In this document: positions 1 to 8,747 of the stretch, piece by piece
How the letters are laid out: every line of letters starts with the position of its first letter
How positions within the stretch are numbered: position 1 is the stretch's first letter
From: Pyxidicoccus trucidator
GTDB lineage: Bacteria; Myxococcota; Myxococcia; Myxococcales; Myxococcaceae
Direction: 5' to 3'
Assembly: GCF_010894435.1 (NCBI RefSeq)
Contig: NZ_JAAIXZ010000019.1
Location: forward strand, 62,001 to 126,000
Length of the DNA: 64,000 nucleotides
Notes under the pieces: generated by a model
Told to the model about the DNA's origin: nothing
The model's input: only the letters and a program-made list of their open reading frames with translations
Databases searched by the model: none
Position numbers and translations under genes: made by a program

Positions 1-1
1 C

Positions 2-1072
2 GGGTATGGCAACACCGACACCATCGGAGACAACGAGTTCCCCTCCTCCCGGGGAGCCATTCCCCTGCCGGAGAAGGTGTCCCAGCTCGCCACGGGTGGC
101 AATCACACCTGCGCCCTGCTGAACAACGGCCTGGTGCGATGCTGGGGCTTCAACCAGTACGGCCAGCTCGGCTACCGCCACATCAACCACATCGGCGACA
201 CCGAGCCCGTCACCAGCATGGGGCATGTCAACCTGGGCACCCAGGCCATGCGCATCACCGCTGGCGCCAATCACACCTGCGCCCTGCTCACCAACAGCAA
301 GGTCCGGTGCTGGGGCCACAACAGCAGCGGGCAGCTCGGCTATGGACATACCAACAACATCGGTGACGACGACGAGCCCTCGTCCGTGGACGTCCAGGTG
401 GGCGCTCCGGTGCAGGATGTCTTCGCCCGAGGCAACCACACCTGCGCCCTGCTCCTCTCCGGCAAGGTCCGCTGCTGGGGCGCCAACAGCTATGGCCAGC
501 TCGGCTACAGCAATGGCGGGAGCGCCATCGGCGACAACGAGCATCCGTCCTCCGTTGGAGACGTGAACCTGGGAGGGACTGTCATCCAGCTCGCCCTGGG
601 TACCAACCACACCTGCGCCTTGATGGACACCGGTGCCGTGAGGTGCTGGGGCTACAACGCGAACGGCCAGCTCGGAAACGGCAGCACCAGCACCACCGTC
701 AACCCCACCGCCACCGACGTGGGCCTGGGCGCGGGCAACAAGGCCATCCAGGTGGCCGCGGGTGACAGCCATACCTGCGCTCTGCTCGGCTCGGGTCTCA
801 TCAAGTGCTGGGGCCTGGGTAGCAGCGGCCAGCTCGGCTATGGAAATGCGACCCAGTTGCTTGTGCCTCCGAGCAACCACACGGGCCTGAACAACATCCC
901 CGCCTACTTCCTCACCGCGGGCGCCACCCACACCTGCGCCCTCCTCACCAACGGGAAGGCGCTCTGCTGGGGCGCGGGCGACAACGGACAGCTCGGCTAC
1001 GGCAACACGAACTACATCGGCGACAACGAACTGCCCTCCACCGTGGACGGTGTCCCGCTGCTGTTGCCGTGA
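2..1072 (+). CDS. RCC1-repeat protein, 5' end outside the window
   Basis: The frame is open from base 2, so the start lies upstream of the window. It holds one partial and six complete RCC1-type repeats of about 50-57 residues. Each is built on an HTCALL...VRCWG core followed by GQLGYG and an acidic GDNE turn. Such repeats normally form a beta-propeller. Two cysteines recur in each repeat (TCAL and RCWG), as in secreted bacterial RCC1_2-type proteins, so I infer stabilisation outside the cytoplasm. A paralogue with the same repeat style follows after 89 bases in the same direction. The binding partner cannot be read from sequence. Confidence 0.9.
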   Translation, partial: GYGNTDTIGDNEFPSSRGAIPLPEKVSQLATGGNHTCALLNNGLVRCWGFNQYGQLGYRHINHIGDTEPVTSMGHVNLGTQAMRITAGANHTCALLTNSKVRCWGHNSSGQLGYGHTNNIGDDDEPSSVDVQVGAPVQDVFARGNHTCALLLSGKVRCWGANSYGQLGYSNGGSAIGDNEHPSSVGDVNLGGTVIQLALGTNHTCALMDTGAVRCWGYNANGQLGNGSTSTTVNPTATDVGLGAGNKAIQVAAGDSHTCALLGSGLIKCWGLGSSGQLGYGNATQLLVPPSNHTGLNNIPAYFLTAGATHTCALLTNGKALCWGAGDNGQLGYGNTNYIGDNELPSTVDGVPLLLP

Positions 1073-1093
1073 CGCAGCCCCGGTGAGTCCGAA

Positions 1094-1131
1094 GAGGGAG
1101 GGGCCCGGGCACCGTCCCCGGCCCTTCCCTC
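1094..1131 (+). terminator. GC-rich hairpin between the two RCC1 genes
   Basis: A 16-bp stem with two mismatches (1094-1109 against 1116-1131) encloses a 6-base loop. It lies just after the stop codon at 1072 and before the start at 1162. There is no T tract, which is common in this high-GC genome. It probably separates transcription of the two paralogues. Confidence 0.5.
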
Positions 1132-1161
1132 TCGCACTCCCCCCCACGCCAGGAACCCCGC

Positions 1162-3459
1162 ATGAACCAGCAGTCCTCTCCGCGGACGTGGCTCCGGCAC
1201 ATGCGCGGGGCCCTGCTCCTCCCGCTCCTCCTCGCCACCGCCTGCGCCCGTCAGGACGTGTCGCCCCTGCCGCCTTCACAGGACGCCGAGGCCCGCTTCT
1301 CCATCCACATCGACGAGCCCCTCGCGCCAGCCGCTTCCACCCCACGCGAGGTCTCCCGCCTCCAGGTGGACGTCTTCGAGCAGGGCCACGCGGACACGCC
1401 GCTGCTCACCGACTTCGAGCTCACCTCCACCGCCGGAGCATGGTCCGGCGCCCTCACGTCCCTTCCTCGCGGCGAGGCGCTGACCTTCTTCGCCCGCGCG
1501 TACCGCTCCGACGGCTCGCTGCTCTTCAGCGGCTCCACCGACCAGCGCCTCACCACGGACTCCGAGCAGGTCATCATCGGCCTCGCCACATCCAAGGCTG
1601 GAGCACCCTCTTCCCTCCCCCTCATCAAGCGCATCAGCCTCCCGCCGGAAGTGCAGTCCGGCCACGGCGGCGGCAACATCAGCGTCTCCGTCGAGGCCAC
1701 TCCTGGCGAGCGCCTCACCTGGTCCATCACCGCCGACGCCACTCCGAACAGCGGCGCCTTCTTCCCCGCCAGTGGCACCCTCACCTTGCTGGGCGCCGCA
1801 GGCACCTTCGTCAGTCAGTACGTCCCGCCCCTCGTCGCCGAGAAGACCGACTTCGTGCACACGGTGAAGGTCACCAGCGCCTCGGGCCACTCCGTCACCG
1901 CCACCTTCAAGACGAAGGTGAAGCCCCGGGGCCCCACGGACGGCGTGAAGGAGACCTCCGTCACCGCGCTCTTCAACCCTGTCATCCATGCGCTCGACGG
2001 CCAGCGCCACGCCCTCACCGGCGATGTCAGCTTCACCGCCACCGTCACCGATGACACACCCGAGGACCGCCTCAGCTACGCCTGGAGCTTCGAGCCCGAG
2101 GGCCACGACGCGCCCCCGCCGTCCTTCTCGCACCCCACCAACCCCACCACCCTCCGCCCCTACTCGCCCGCCTTGCGCGGCCGGCTGAAGCTCGCCGTCA
2201 CCGACGTGGACGGCGGCACCACCACGCTCGAATACCGGCTGGCCCCCAACCAGTTCCCCGACGAGCTGGTGTTCCCCTATCTGCTGAGCAGCCTCCACAC
2301 GGGAGCGAGCCACTCCTGCGCGCTCTTCGCCCATGGCGCCGTGCGCTGCTGGGGCGACAACACCTACGGCCAGCTCGGCCATGGCCACACCGTCACCGTG
2401 GGCGACGACGAGCCGCCCTACACCGCGGGCGATGTCCCGCTGAGAGGGAAGGCCGTGCAGCTCGCGCTGGGGGGCCACCACACCTGTGCCCTGCTCGACT
2501 CCGGCCTGGTGCGCTGCTGGGGCAACAACAGCCACGGCCAGCTCGGCTACAACCACTCCGGCCACGTGGGCGATGACGAGTCCCTCGCGAGCCACGGCTT
2601 CGTCAACGTCGGCGGCAACGTGGTGAAGCTCGGCGCCGGTGAGTCCCATACCTGTGCCCTGCTGGACTCGGGCCACGTGCGCTGCTGGGGCCGGAATCAG
2701 GCGGGACAGCTCGGCCAGGGCCACACCCGAGACGTCGGTGACGACGAGCAGCCCTGGGAGGCGGGCGACGTCAACCTCGGTGGCCCCGCACAGGACCTCG
2801 CCGTGGGCTGGCACCACACGTGCGCGCTGCTCGCGGACGGACGGGTGCGCTGCTGGGGCGACGGTGCCCATGGCGCGCTTGGCCTGGGCCACACGCGCGA
2901 CATCGGCGATGACGAACTGCCGTCTTCAGCGGGCTTCGTGGAGCCTGGCGAGCCCGTCTCGCGGCTGTCGGCCGGCGCCCAGCACACGTGCGCGCTGCTG
3001 AAGCGGGGCGCCGTGCGCTGCTGGGGCAGCGGGCCGACGGGACAGCTCGGACATGGGGGCACGCACCCAGTCCTCCGCGCCTCCGAAGCGCGCGACGTGG
3101 ACCTGGGCTCGCCGTCGGACGTCGCCTTGCAGGTGAGCGCGGGCAGCCACCACACCTGCGCCTTGCTGAACTCCGGCGCCGTGACGTGCTGGGGCTACAA
3201 CGCGGAAGGACAGCTCGGGCAGGGACACCGGAGCACGCTGTACGCACCGCCGCGCGCGCCGGTGGATTTGGGTGACGCCAGGGCGTGGGGACTCGCGGCG
3301 GGCGCCCGCCACACCTGCGCGCTGCTGAGCACCGGCGGCGCGCGCTGCTGGGGCAACAACGTCTCCGGACAGCTCGGGTACGGCCACACGCGGGCCTTGG
3401 GGGATGACGAGCCCCTCTCCGGCCTGGGCGACCTTCCCCTCACGCATCCCACGCCGTAG
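1162..3459 (+). CDS. RCC1-repeat lipoprotein
   Basis: This encodes 765 residues. A hydrophobic N-terminus ends in the lipobox LATAC (Cys28), which predicts an outer-membrane or surface lipoprotein. An in-frame ATG at 1201 would give a shorter, equally good signal. Residues about 40-370 look like beta-rich Ig-like regions. Residues about 375-760 hold seven RCC1 repeats with paired cysteines (HTCALL, VRCWG) and a GDDE turn in several, predicted to close a seven-bladed propeller. A plausible AGGAA ribosome site precedes 1162. It is a paralogue of the truncated gene upstream. Its ligand is unknown. Confidence 0.9.
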   Translation: MNQQSSPRTWLRHMRGALLLPLLLATACARQDVSPLPPSQDAEARFSIHIDEPLAPAASTPREVSRLQVDVFEQGHADTPLLTDFELTSTAGAWSGALTSLPRGEALTFFARAYRSDGSLLFSGSTDQRLTTDSEQVIIGLATSKAGAPSSLPLIKRISLPPEVQSGHGGGNISVSVEATPGERLTWSITADATPNSGAFFPASGTLTLLGAAGTFVSQYVPPLVAEKTDFVHTVKVTSASGHSVTATFKTKVKPRGPTDGVKETSVTALFNPVIHALDGQRHALTGDVSFTATVTDDTPEDRLSYAWSFEPEGHDAPPPSFSHPTNPTTLRPYSPALRGRLKLAVTDVDGGTTTLEYRLAPNQFPDELVFPYLLSSLHTGASHSCALFAHGAVRCWGDNTYGQLGHGHTVTVGDDEPPYTAGDVPLRGKAVQLALGGHHTCALLDSGLVRCWGNNSHGQLGYNHSGHVGDDESLASHGFVNVGGNVVKLGAGESHTCALLDSGHVRCWGRNQAGQLGQGHTRDVGDDEQPWEAGDVNLGGPAQDLAVGWHHTCALLADGRVRCWGDGAHGALGLGHTRDIGDDELPSSAGFVEPGEPVSRLSAGAQHTCALLKRGAVRCWGSGPTGQLGHGGTHPVLRASEARDVDLGSPSDVALQVSAGSHHTCALLNSGAVTCWGYNAEGQLGQGHRSTLYAPPRAPVDLGDARAWGLAAGARHTCALLSTGGARCWGNNVSGQLGYGHTRALGDDEPLSGLGDLPLTHPTP

Positions 3460-3636
3460 TCCCAGGCGCCCGCGTTGCTCCGCGGTGAAGCGCCGCTGAG
3501 GTCCACCGCAACGCCAGGGCCGGAAGTGCGCGCGTCGCCGCCCGCCCGCCTGCCCTCCTGGCGTCACGGCGTTGCGACACGCCCCATTGCCGCCTGCATT
3601 CCCAGGCACGACCGTAGAGGGACGGAGGATTCCACC

Positions 3637-3945
3637 ATGGGCGAGCGCGACAAGAAGCAGCCAGGCATCCAGCCCCCAGAGGACTACTACGGGCACGAGA
3701 AGAATCCCCGCCGAGGAGCACGCGAGGAGGAACCGGAGCGGACCGGAACGCGCGCTCCGCCTCCCAAGGAGGACCCGGAGCACGAGCAGCACGCGCACGC
3801 CATCGACCCGGCCGAGCGCACGCCGGGCGCCATCCTCGACGACATACCGGACGGGGACGGCCCGCGCAGCGACGCCGGCACCAACCCGCTCCCCGAGAGC
3901 TACTGGGCCGGCTACCCGGGGAACCACGAACCCGACAAGCACTGA
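3637..3945 (+). CDS. Small hydrophilic protein of unknown function
   Basis: This encodes 102 residues from an ATG preceded by GGACGGAGG. The frame extends upstream, but only this start has a good ribosome site. The product is rich in Glu, Arg, Pro and Asp, with no membrane segment or cysteine, and is probably disordered and cytoplasmic. It ends in a YWAGYPG patch. A strong hairpin lies 21 bases after the stop. I do not recognise the family. Confidence 0.65.
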   Translation: MGERDKKQPGIQPPEDYYGHEKNPRRGAREEEPERTGTRAPPPKEDPEHEQHAHAIDPAERTPGAILDDIPDGDGPRSDAGTNPLPESYWAGYPGNHEPDKH

Positions 3946-3966
3946 CGTCGACCCGCCGTTCCCGAC

Positions 3967-4001
3967 AGGCGCTCCAGCGCGACGGCCGCCCTGGAGCGCC
4001 T
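3967..4001. terminator. Perfect 11-bp inverted repeat after the small gene
   Basis: AGGCGCTCCAG at 3967-3977 pairs with CTGGAGCGCCT at 3991-4001 around a 13-base loop. It sits directly behind the gene ending at 3945, so it is probably that gene's transcription end. Confidence 0.6.
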
Positions 4002-4376
4002 GCCTGCCCCACGCCCCACGGTTGTCTGTCATGCAAAGCATTGGCGGTGAATCAGCCCACACCCCGGGGTTGATCCACGCCTGGACCTCCCGAGTCCTCC
4101 CCCGCTCCCCCGACATGCCCGCGTCCGCGCGTCCGCCAGCCCTGGTTTCCCTCTCGGGAGGCCACCCCGCGAGCACGCCGCGCCGCGCTCGGAGCCCCGC
4201 GCCCCGACTCCATCCCCATCCCCGCGAGCCCGCTCCCTCCCCCCGAAGTCAGGTCTCCCAACCGCGACCTACGCGGCCCGTCACACCCGTGATTTCAGGC
4301 ACTCATGCTGTCTCATGAATGTCAGCCCCCCTCTGTACTGTGTGGACATTCGCCAGCACCCAGGGGGAACAATTCC
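4002..4376. other. Intergenic stretch, presumed promoter for the next gene
   Basis: No coding frame here looks real. The sequence is Pro-codon-like and C-rich. I see no clear promoter, RNA or repeat apart from the AGGGGG ribosome site (about 4362-4367) serving the ATG at 4377. Confidence 0.4.
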
Positions 4377-5060
4377 ATGGCGGAAATCCGTGAGCTGCCG
4401 CGTGTCTCAGTCAACAAGCTGGGTGAGTACCTCACCGCGACACCCGCGCGCCGTAAGCGCATCATCTACGACCAGAAGCACCCGCCGGAGCAGCAGTACC
4501 TCCGCTATCCGGAGGCGTCGCATGCGATTACCGACTTCCTCTGTCGCGGGCAGGACCTGTCCATCCTCCGGGACCACCATCGCCGCTTCGCGTGCAGCGT
4601 GCCCCAGACGGAGTTCGAGGCGCAGCGCCTGCAGCTGTGCTCGGAGGCGCTCGAGCGCTTCGCGGACCTGATGCCATGGCTCGACCTGAATGAGACCATC
4701 GTCAGCGCCGTGGGCGCCGAGCCGCCGGTGCTGGAGATGGCGGGCGTCACCATCAGCGTGCGTCCGGAGGTGGTGCTCCAGCGCATGGACAAGCATGGCA
4801 ACGCGCGCGTGGGGTTGATGAAGCTCTACTTCTCCAAGCACACCCCGCTGGACGAGCGCTCGGGCCAGTACATCGGCACCATGCTCCAGCGCTTCGCGGA
4901 GCAGCACCTGTGCCAGCTCGGGCCGTGTGACCACCGCCTCATCCAGGTGGTGGATGTCTTCGCCGGCACCATCTTCACCGCGCCCCGGGCCCACATCCGC
5001 CGGCTGAGCGACGTGGTGCTCGCCTGCGAGGAAATCGCCGAGCGCTGGTCCGTCCACTGA
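4377..5060 (+). CDS. Conserved-looking protein of unknown function
   Basis: This encodes 227 residues from an ATG with an AGGGGG ribosome site 9 bases upstream. It has no signal peptide or membrane segment. The first third is basic (ATPARRKRII). The middle is helical. A later stretch alternates beta-like segments with RPE (about residue 128) and MKLYFSK (about 148), then an aromatic, hydrophobic C-terminal half. The RPE...K spacing is loosely like a PD-(D/E)XK nuclease core, but this is weak. I do not recognise the family. Confidence 0.7.
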   Translation: MAEIRELPRVSVNKLGEYLTATPARRKRIIYDQKHPPEQQYLRYPEASHAITDFLCRGQDLSILRDHHRRFACSVPQTEFEAQRLQLCSEALERFADLMPWLDLNETIVSAVGAEPPVLEMAGVTISVRPEVVLQRMDKHGNARVGLMKLYFSKHTPLDERSGQYIGTMLQRFAEQHLCQLGPCDHRLIQVVDVFAGTIFTAPRAHIRRLSDVVLACEEIAERWSVH

Positions 5061-5096
5061 CGGCCGGCCCACGCGGGTGCACTCCGGGGCCCGCTG

Positions 5097-5130
5097 CCGG
5101 CCCGGAGCCTGGGAAGCAGCTCCGGGCCGG
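5097..5130. terminator. Bidirectional terminator, 12-bp perfect stem
   Basis: CCGGCCCGGAGC (5097-5108) pairs perfectly with GCTCCGGGCCGG (5119-5130) around a 10-base loop. It lies in the 84-base gap between two convergent genes and could end transcription from both sides. Confidence 0.75.
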
Positions 5131-5144
5131 GGACTCCCGCGGTG

Positions 5145-7244
5145 CTACGGCTGGATGTTGAAGCGGAGGGTGAGCGGCACGCCCCCCAGGCCGGCCGCGC
5201 TGGCTTCGCTGTACGGCGTCGCCGTCAACACGTGCGTCCCCGTGGTCGGCACCGGCGCGGTGCCATGGAGGTCGTACACCGAGGCGTTGTCGGTGGACGC
5301 GGTGCCGTCGAACACGAAGCGCACGCTGCCCACCGTGGCCGGATAGGTATTCGCCCGGATGTTGATGCGGGTGAGGCCCAGCTCCGCCAGGCGGATGACC
5401 TGGCCGTTGCGGAGGGGATTGGCGGAGGGCACGGGCTGGTTCGTGTCCGCATTGTAGAGGACGAACTCATTCACGGCGCTGACCGCGTTGGGCAGCGCCG
5501 GGGCGGTGGCCGTCACCGTGACGGTGTTGCCGCTCAGCGTGCGCACCTCGAAGCCCGCGAAGCCGTCCTCCGGGTACAGCCGCGCCCAGTCCTGGAGCGC
5601 GCGCAGGGCGTACAGCTCGCCCAGGCGCACCGCGTGGTCATGGTCGCTGCGCCAGTGCACGCCAGCGAAGAGCCGCGCCACGCCGATGTTGCTGGCCAGC
5701 TTGTCCAGCTCGTTGAACATCGTCAGCGTGCCGCCGTAGGGCACCAGCGCCGTCCCCGTGGAGTTGGGCACCTGCGGGTTGATGATGGGGAAGTCCGCGT
5801 AGAAGGCCTTCAGCACGGTGATGCCCGCGCCCATGTACGTGGAGTGGCCCGAGGCATAGGCCGGGTGCACGGGGCTGCCCTCGGGGAACGTCTGGGGGAG
5901 CAGGTACGTGCCGCCCCCCAGCCCCCGCTCCGCGTTGCGGGCCGCGTTGCGCGCGAGGACCAGCGGTATCACCGCCGAGTTCAGCAGCTGGGCCGGCAAC
6001 GGATAGACGCGCGCATTCGTCAGCGTGTTGTGGACCCGGCCGCCGTACTCCTCGGGACGCAGCCGGCGGTGCACCTGCCACTTCTGGAACCACTGCGCGC
6101 GCAGCGACGTGGTGGTCACCAGCGCCGTGAGCGCCTGGGTGTCGCCGTTGCCGAAGGTGACGAAGGGCTCCTGCTTCGCGTAGGCGCTGTAGGGGTTGTT
6201 GGCGTCGAATGCCCGGGGCGAGGCCTTGGGGTCCGAGTCGTACCGGCCATTGGGCAGGAAGTCCCCCTGGCGCGCCATGAGGAGCGCGGCATTGAGACTG
6301 GCCTGGAGCGGATAGTCGAAGTGCACCCACTCGGCCAGGTCGCGCCCGTTGCGGATGTAGCGCCGGGTGTCGTCCAGGTCCTCCAGCGTGTCCACCGGGT
6401 CCGCGGGCGCCGCGCCGTTCTGGATGTCGAGCCACTCACCGTAGGCGGTGACGCGGTCGTCTCCCGCGAAGCGCGTCCAGATGCGCTGTTCCATCGGCTG
6501 ATGGGCGGTGGGCTCCACCACGCCGCCATCCGTCGCGGGAGGCGGGTTGACGTCCGACTCCGTGGCCAGCGGGCCGCCGCCAAACGGAATCGACTTGTAG
6601 AGGAACTGGGAGACGAACGGGCCCTGCTCCGCGCCGGAGGACTCCGCGCGGAAGAGGGTGGCCGCCGCCACCAGGCCGCTGTTGTTCTTCGCGCCGCGGT
6701 AGTGGGCGAGGCTGTTCAGCTCATTGATGGCGTTGGTAATCGTGGAGTTGCCGCTGTACTGGTCGAAGCGCACGTCGCGCACCAGGGACATCCAGTACAG
6801 CTCCGTCATCTCCCCTGAGACCTCGGCGCTGTCGAAGTCCGGAGCGGGCCGCAGGGTGAGGGCCTGGGGGTCCGCGCCTTCCAGCACGAAGGCGAAGCCC
6901 GCCTGCGGGTTGACCAGCCTGCGCTCCCCGCCGAGCAGCACCGCCTCCAGCGCCGTGGGGCTCCCGGAGAGCAGCGCGTTCAGCAGCGCGTCGTACTGCG
7001 TGGCGTTGGGCTCGCCAACCGCGTCATGTGGCAGGCCCTTGGAGAAGGTGGCCCACCGGCCGAAGTCGGCGAGGTCGTTGTTGTTGGCATGGGTCGGCAC
7101 CGGCCGGCCGCGCTGGTACGCGGAGGCCGCGTCACGCACCGCCCTGGCCGCGTCGGGACGGTTCGCGTCGTTGACGACCTGTGCCTGCGCGCTGGCCGTC
7201 AGGAGTAACAGCAACCACGGTGCGGAACGGAGGAGTGCTCTCAT
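5145..7244 (-). CDS. Secreted vanadium-dependent haloperoxidase-like enzyme (PAP2 superfamily)
   Basis: This encodes 699 residues with a clear signal peptide (LLLLLTASAQAQ). The vanadate/phosphate-binding triad of the PAP2/haloperoxidase fold is present in order: KWQVHRRLRPE at about residue 385, YASGHSTY at about 464 and GVHWRSDHDHAV at about 530. Family members oxidise halides with H2O2, or in the related branch remove phosphate. Which applies here cannot be decided by eye. A beta-rich tail of about 120 residues follows the catalytic domain and may aid secretion or binding. It is a single gene, divergent from the ArsA pair, with a palindrome-rich intergenic region upstream. Confidence 0.88.
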   Translation of the reverse strand: MRALLRSAPWLLLLLTASAQAQVVNDANRPDAARAVRDAASAYQRGRPVPTHANNNDLADFGRWATFSKGLPHDAVGEPNATQYDALLNALLSGSPTALEAVLLGGERRLVNPQAGFAFVLEGADPQALTLRPAPDFDSAEVSGEMTELYWMSLVRDVRFDQYSGNSTITNAINELNSLAHYRGAKNNSGLVAAATLFRAESSGAEQGPFVSQFLYKSIPFGGGPLATESDVNPPPATDGGVVEPTAHQPMEQRIWTRFAGDDRVTAYGEWLDIQNGAAPADPVDTLEDLDDTRRYIRNGRDLAEWVHFDYPLQASLNAALLMARQGDFLPNGRYDSDPKASPRAFDANNPYSAYAKQEPFVTFGNGDTQALTALVTTTSLRAQWFQKWQVHRRLRPEEYGGRVHNTLTNARVYPLPAQLLNSAVIPLVLARNAARNAERGLGGGTYLLPQTFPEGSPVHPAYASGHSTYMGAGITVLKAFYADFPIINPQVPNSTGTALVPYGGTLTMFNELDKLASNIGVARLFAGVHWRSDHDHAVRLGELYALRALQDWARLYPEDGFAGFEVRTLSGNTVTVTATAPALPNAVSAVNEFVLYNADTNQPVPSANPLRNGQVIRLAELGLTRINIRANTYPATVGSVRFVFDGTASTDNASVYDLHGTAPVPTTGTHVLTATPYSEASAAGLGGVPLTLRFNIQP

Positions 7245-7663
7245 CGGTGTCTCCGGAGTCGGGGGGGGTAGGACACCTGGGCACAGTCGAGGTGTGGGGG
7301 CGCGCGGAGGACCAGGCGAGACAATCGCTCACACGAAAGTCTGATGATTCAGACGTGTATCGAACCAATTATTGCACTGTCGTTGCATTTACATATCAAC
7401 TATCGACAGCTCACCAATACGGGCCTGGAGTTGCAGGGCTTGGCGTGAGTCAGCGTTTTCGCGCGGCGCTTCTTGCAACTGGCGAGGCGGAGTCCGCCGG
7501 AGTCCGCCGGAGCCTCGGAGGCGTCCCTGAAACGCGGCGGCCGGCCAGGCATCCGAGCGGCTGCGCGCCAGCGGACGGCGCGCGGGGGCGGCGGTTGTCG
7601 CGGCGGGCCACCTTCCTCACTGTGAGATGACGGCGCCTTCCGGGCGCGACAGGACGGTGACCG
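7245..7663. promoter_or_regulatory. Divergent promoter region with two inverted repeats
   Basis: This 419-base gap separates the haloperoxidase gene from the ArsA genes. Bases 7330-7420 are much more AT-rich than the surroundings. They contain GTCTGA-TGAT-TCAGAC (7339-7354), flanked by ACACG/CGTGT to extend the dyad, and CTGTCG (7377-7382) matched by CGACAG (7404-7409). These are good candidates for a regulator-binding site. A 10-bp direct repeat (GTCCGCCGGA twice) lies near 7490-7512. No gene was found here. Confidence 0.5.
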
Positions 7664-8608
7664 GTGCTCGCAGCACTGTGGGACAAGCGCGCCGTGCTCG
7701 TGTCGGGCAAGGGGGGCGTGGGGAAGACGACGCTGTCGGCGGCGCTCGCGGTGGCAGCCGCGCGCTCCGGCCGGCCGGTGCTGCTGGCGGAGCTGGCACC
7801 GGACGAGGGCGGCCCCTCTCCCCTGGGCGCGCTGGTGGGTGCGCGGGACGCGGGCCCGAAGGTGACGGAGGTGCGGCCCGGGCTCCACTTCGTGCGGCTG
7901 GCGGCGTCGGAGGGGCACCGGAGCTTCCTCCAGGACACCCTGCCCCTGCGCTGGCTGGCCGAGGCCGCGCTGCGCTCGCGCGCCCTGCGCCGCTTCCTGG
8001 AGGCCGGCCCCGCGCTGCGGGAGATGGGGCTGCTCTACCAGATGCTCACCCTGGTGCGGCGCACCCGGCCGGATGGGCGCTTCGAGTTTCCCCTGTCCAT
8101 CATCGATTTGCCCGCCACCGGCCATGCGCTGGCCATCGCCTCGCTGCCGCGCACGGTGCTGGCGGTCATGCCCGGTGGGCCCATTGGCCGCTCCGTGCGC
8201 GAGGGGCTCGACTTCCTCCAGGACCCGGCCCGCACCGCCGTGCTGCTGACGAGCCTGCCGGAGCCGCTGCCCGTCAGCGAGGCGCTCGCCCTGGCCTCGG
8301 AGCTGGAGCGGCTGGAGCTGCCGCTGGCCGCCGCCGTCCTCAACCGCATGCCCGAGGACCCCTTCACCCCCGAGTCCCGCGCCGCGCTCCAGCGGCTGCT
8401 CGACGCGCACGGGCCGCACCGTGGCACCCGTGCCCTGGCGAGGCTGGAGCGTGCCCACGCCGCCCAGGCCCGACTGGCCGAGGGACTGCGCGTGCCGCTG
8501 CTCACCCTGCCGGAGCTACCCGTCACCGGCCCGGAGCTGGTGGAGCGGCTCGCGGACGTCTTCGCTCCCATCCCGATGGGCGGCACGGCGCGGGAGGCGA
8601 CGCCGTGA
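7664..8608 (+). CDS. ArsA/GET3-family ATPase, first copy
   Basis: This encodes 314 residues from a GTG start. A deviant Walker A, SGKGGVGKTT, lies at about residues 14-23, as in ArsA/GET3/MinD-type P-loop ATPases. The usual DPA signature after strand 2 is replaced by LAPDEGG, so this copy is the more divergent of the pair. Family members work as dimers in arsenite export or membrane-protein targeting. No ArsB or ArsC is nearby, so arsenic export is not supported. It is translationally coupled to the following frame through GTGA at 8605-8608. Confidence 0.85.
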   Translation: MLAALWDKRAVLVSGKGGVGKTTLSAALAVAAARSGRPVLLAELAPDEGGPSPLGALVGARDAGPKVTEVRPGLHFVRLAASEGHRSFLQDTLPLRWLAEAALRSRALRRFLEAGPALREMGLLYQMLTLVRRTRPDGRFEFPLSIIDLPATGHALAIASLPRTVLAVMPGGPIGRSVREGLDFLQDPARTAVLLTSLPEPLPVSEALALASELERLELPLAAAVLNRMPEDPFTPESRAALQRLLDAHGPHRGTRALARLERAHAAQARLAEGLRVPLLTLPELPVTGPELVERLADVFAPIPMGGTAREATP

Positions 8609-8747
8609 GCGCACGCAAGCTCTACGGGCTCCTCCAGGACCCGCGCGTCCTCGTGCCGTGCGACGCCGCGCGGGAGGCGACACCGTGAGCACCCGCAACC
8701 TCCGCCAACTCCTCCAGGACAAGCGCGTGCTGGTGCTGTGCGGTGCG
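8588..8747 (+). repeat. 80-bp imperfect tandem duplication at the ArsA gene junction
   Basis: Bases 8588-8667 are repeated with differences at 8668-8747. Each copy starts GCGCGGGAGGCGAC, passes through CCGTGAGC and CTCCTCCAGGAC, and ends in the start of the ArsA coding sequence. The 80-base period is not a multiple of three, so the copies sit in different frames. The result is a 27-codon frame between the two ATPase genes. Confidence 0.85.
8605..8688 (+). CDS. 27-codon minigene made by the tandem duplication
   Basis: GTG at 8605 overlaps the stop of the first ATPase (GTGA), and the frame ends at TGA 8686-8688, which overlaps the GTG of the second ATPase. Its start (MSARKLYGLLQD) mirrors the N-terminus of the second ATPase, and its end (AREATP) mirrors the C-terminus of the first. 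It is probably a relic that still relays ribosomes from one gene to the next, not a functional peptide. A shortened third ATPase gene is an alternative origin. Confidence 0.4.
   Translation: MSARKLYGLLQDPRVLVPCDAAREATP

Noticed and set aside
1276..2892. Very long antisense open frame over the RCC1 lipoprotein gene
   Set aside because: High GC leaves few stops on the other strand. The product is low-complexity and shows no domain, while the sense strand has clear RCC1 repeats.
5142..6818. 558-codon plus-strand frame over the haloperoxidase gene
   Set aside because: No ribosome site or domain, and antisense to a well-supported gene.
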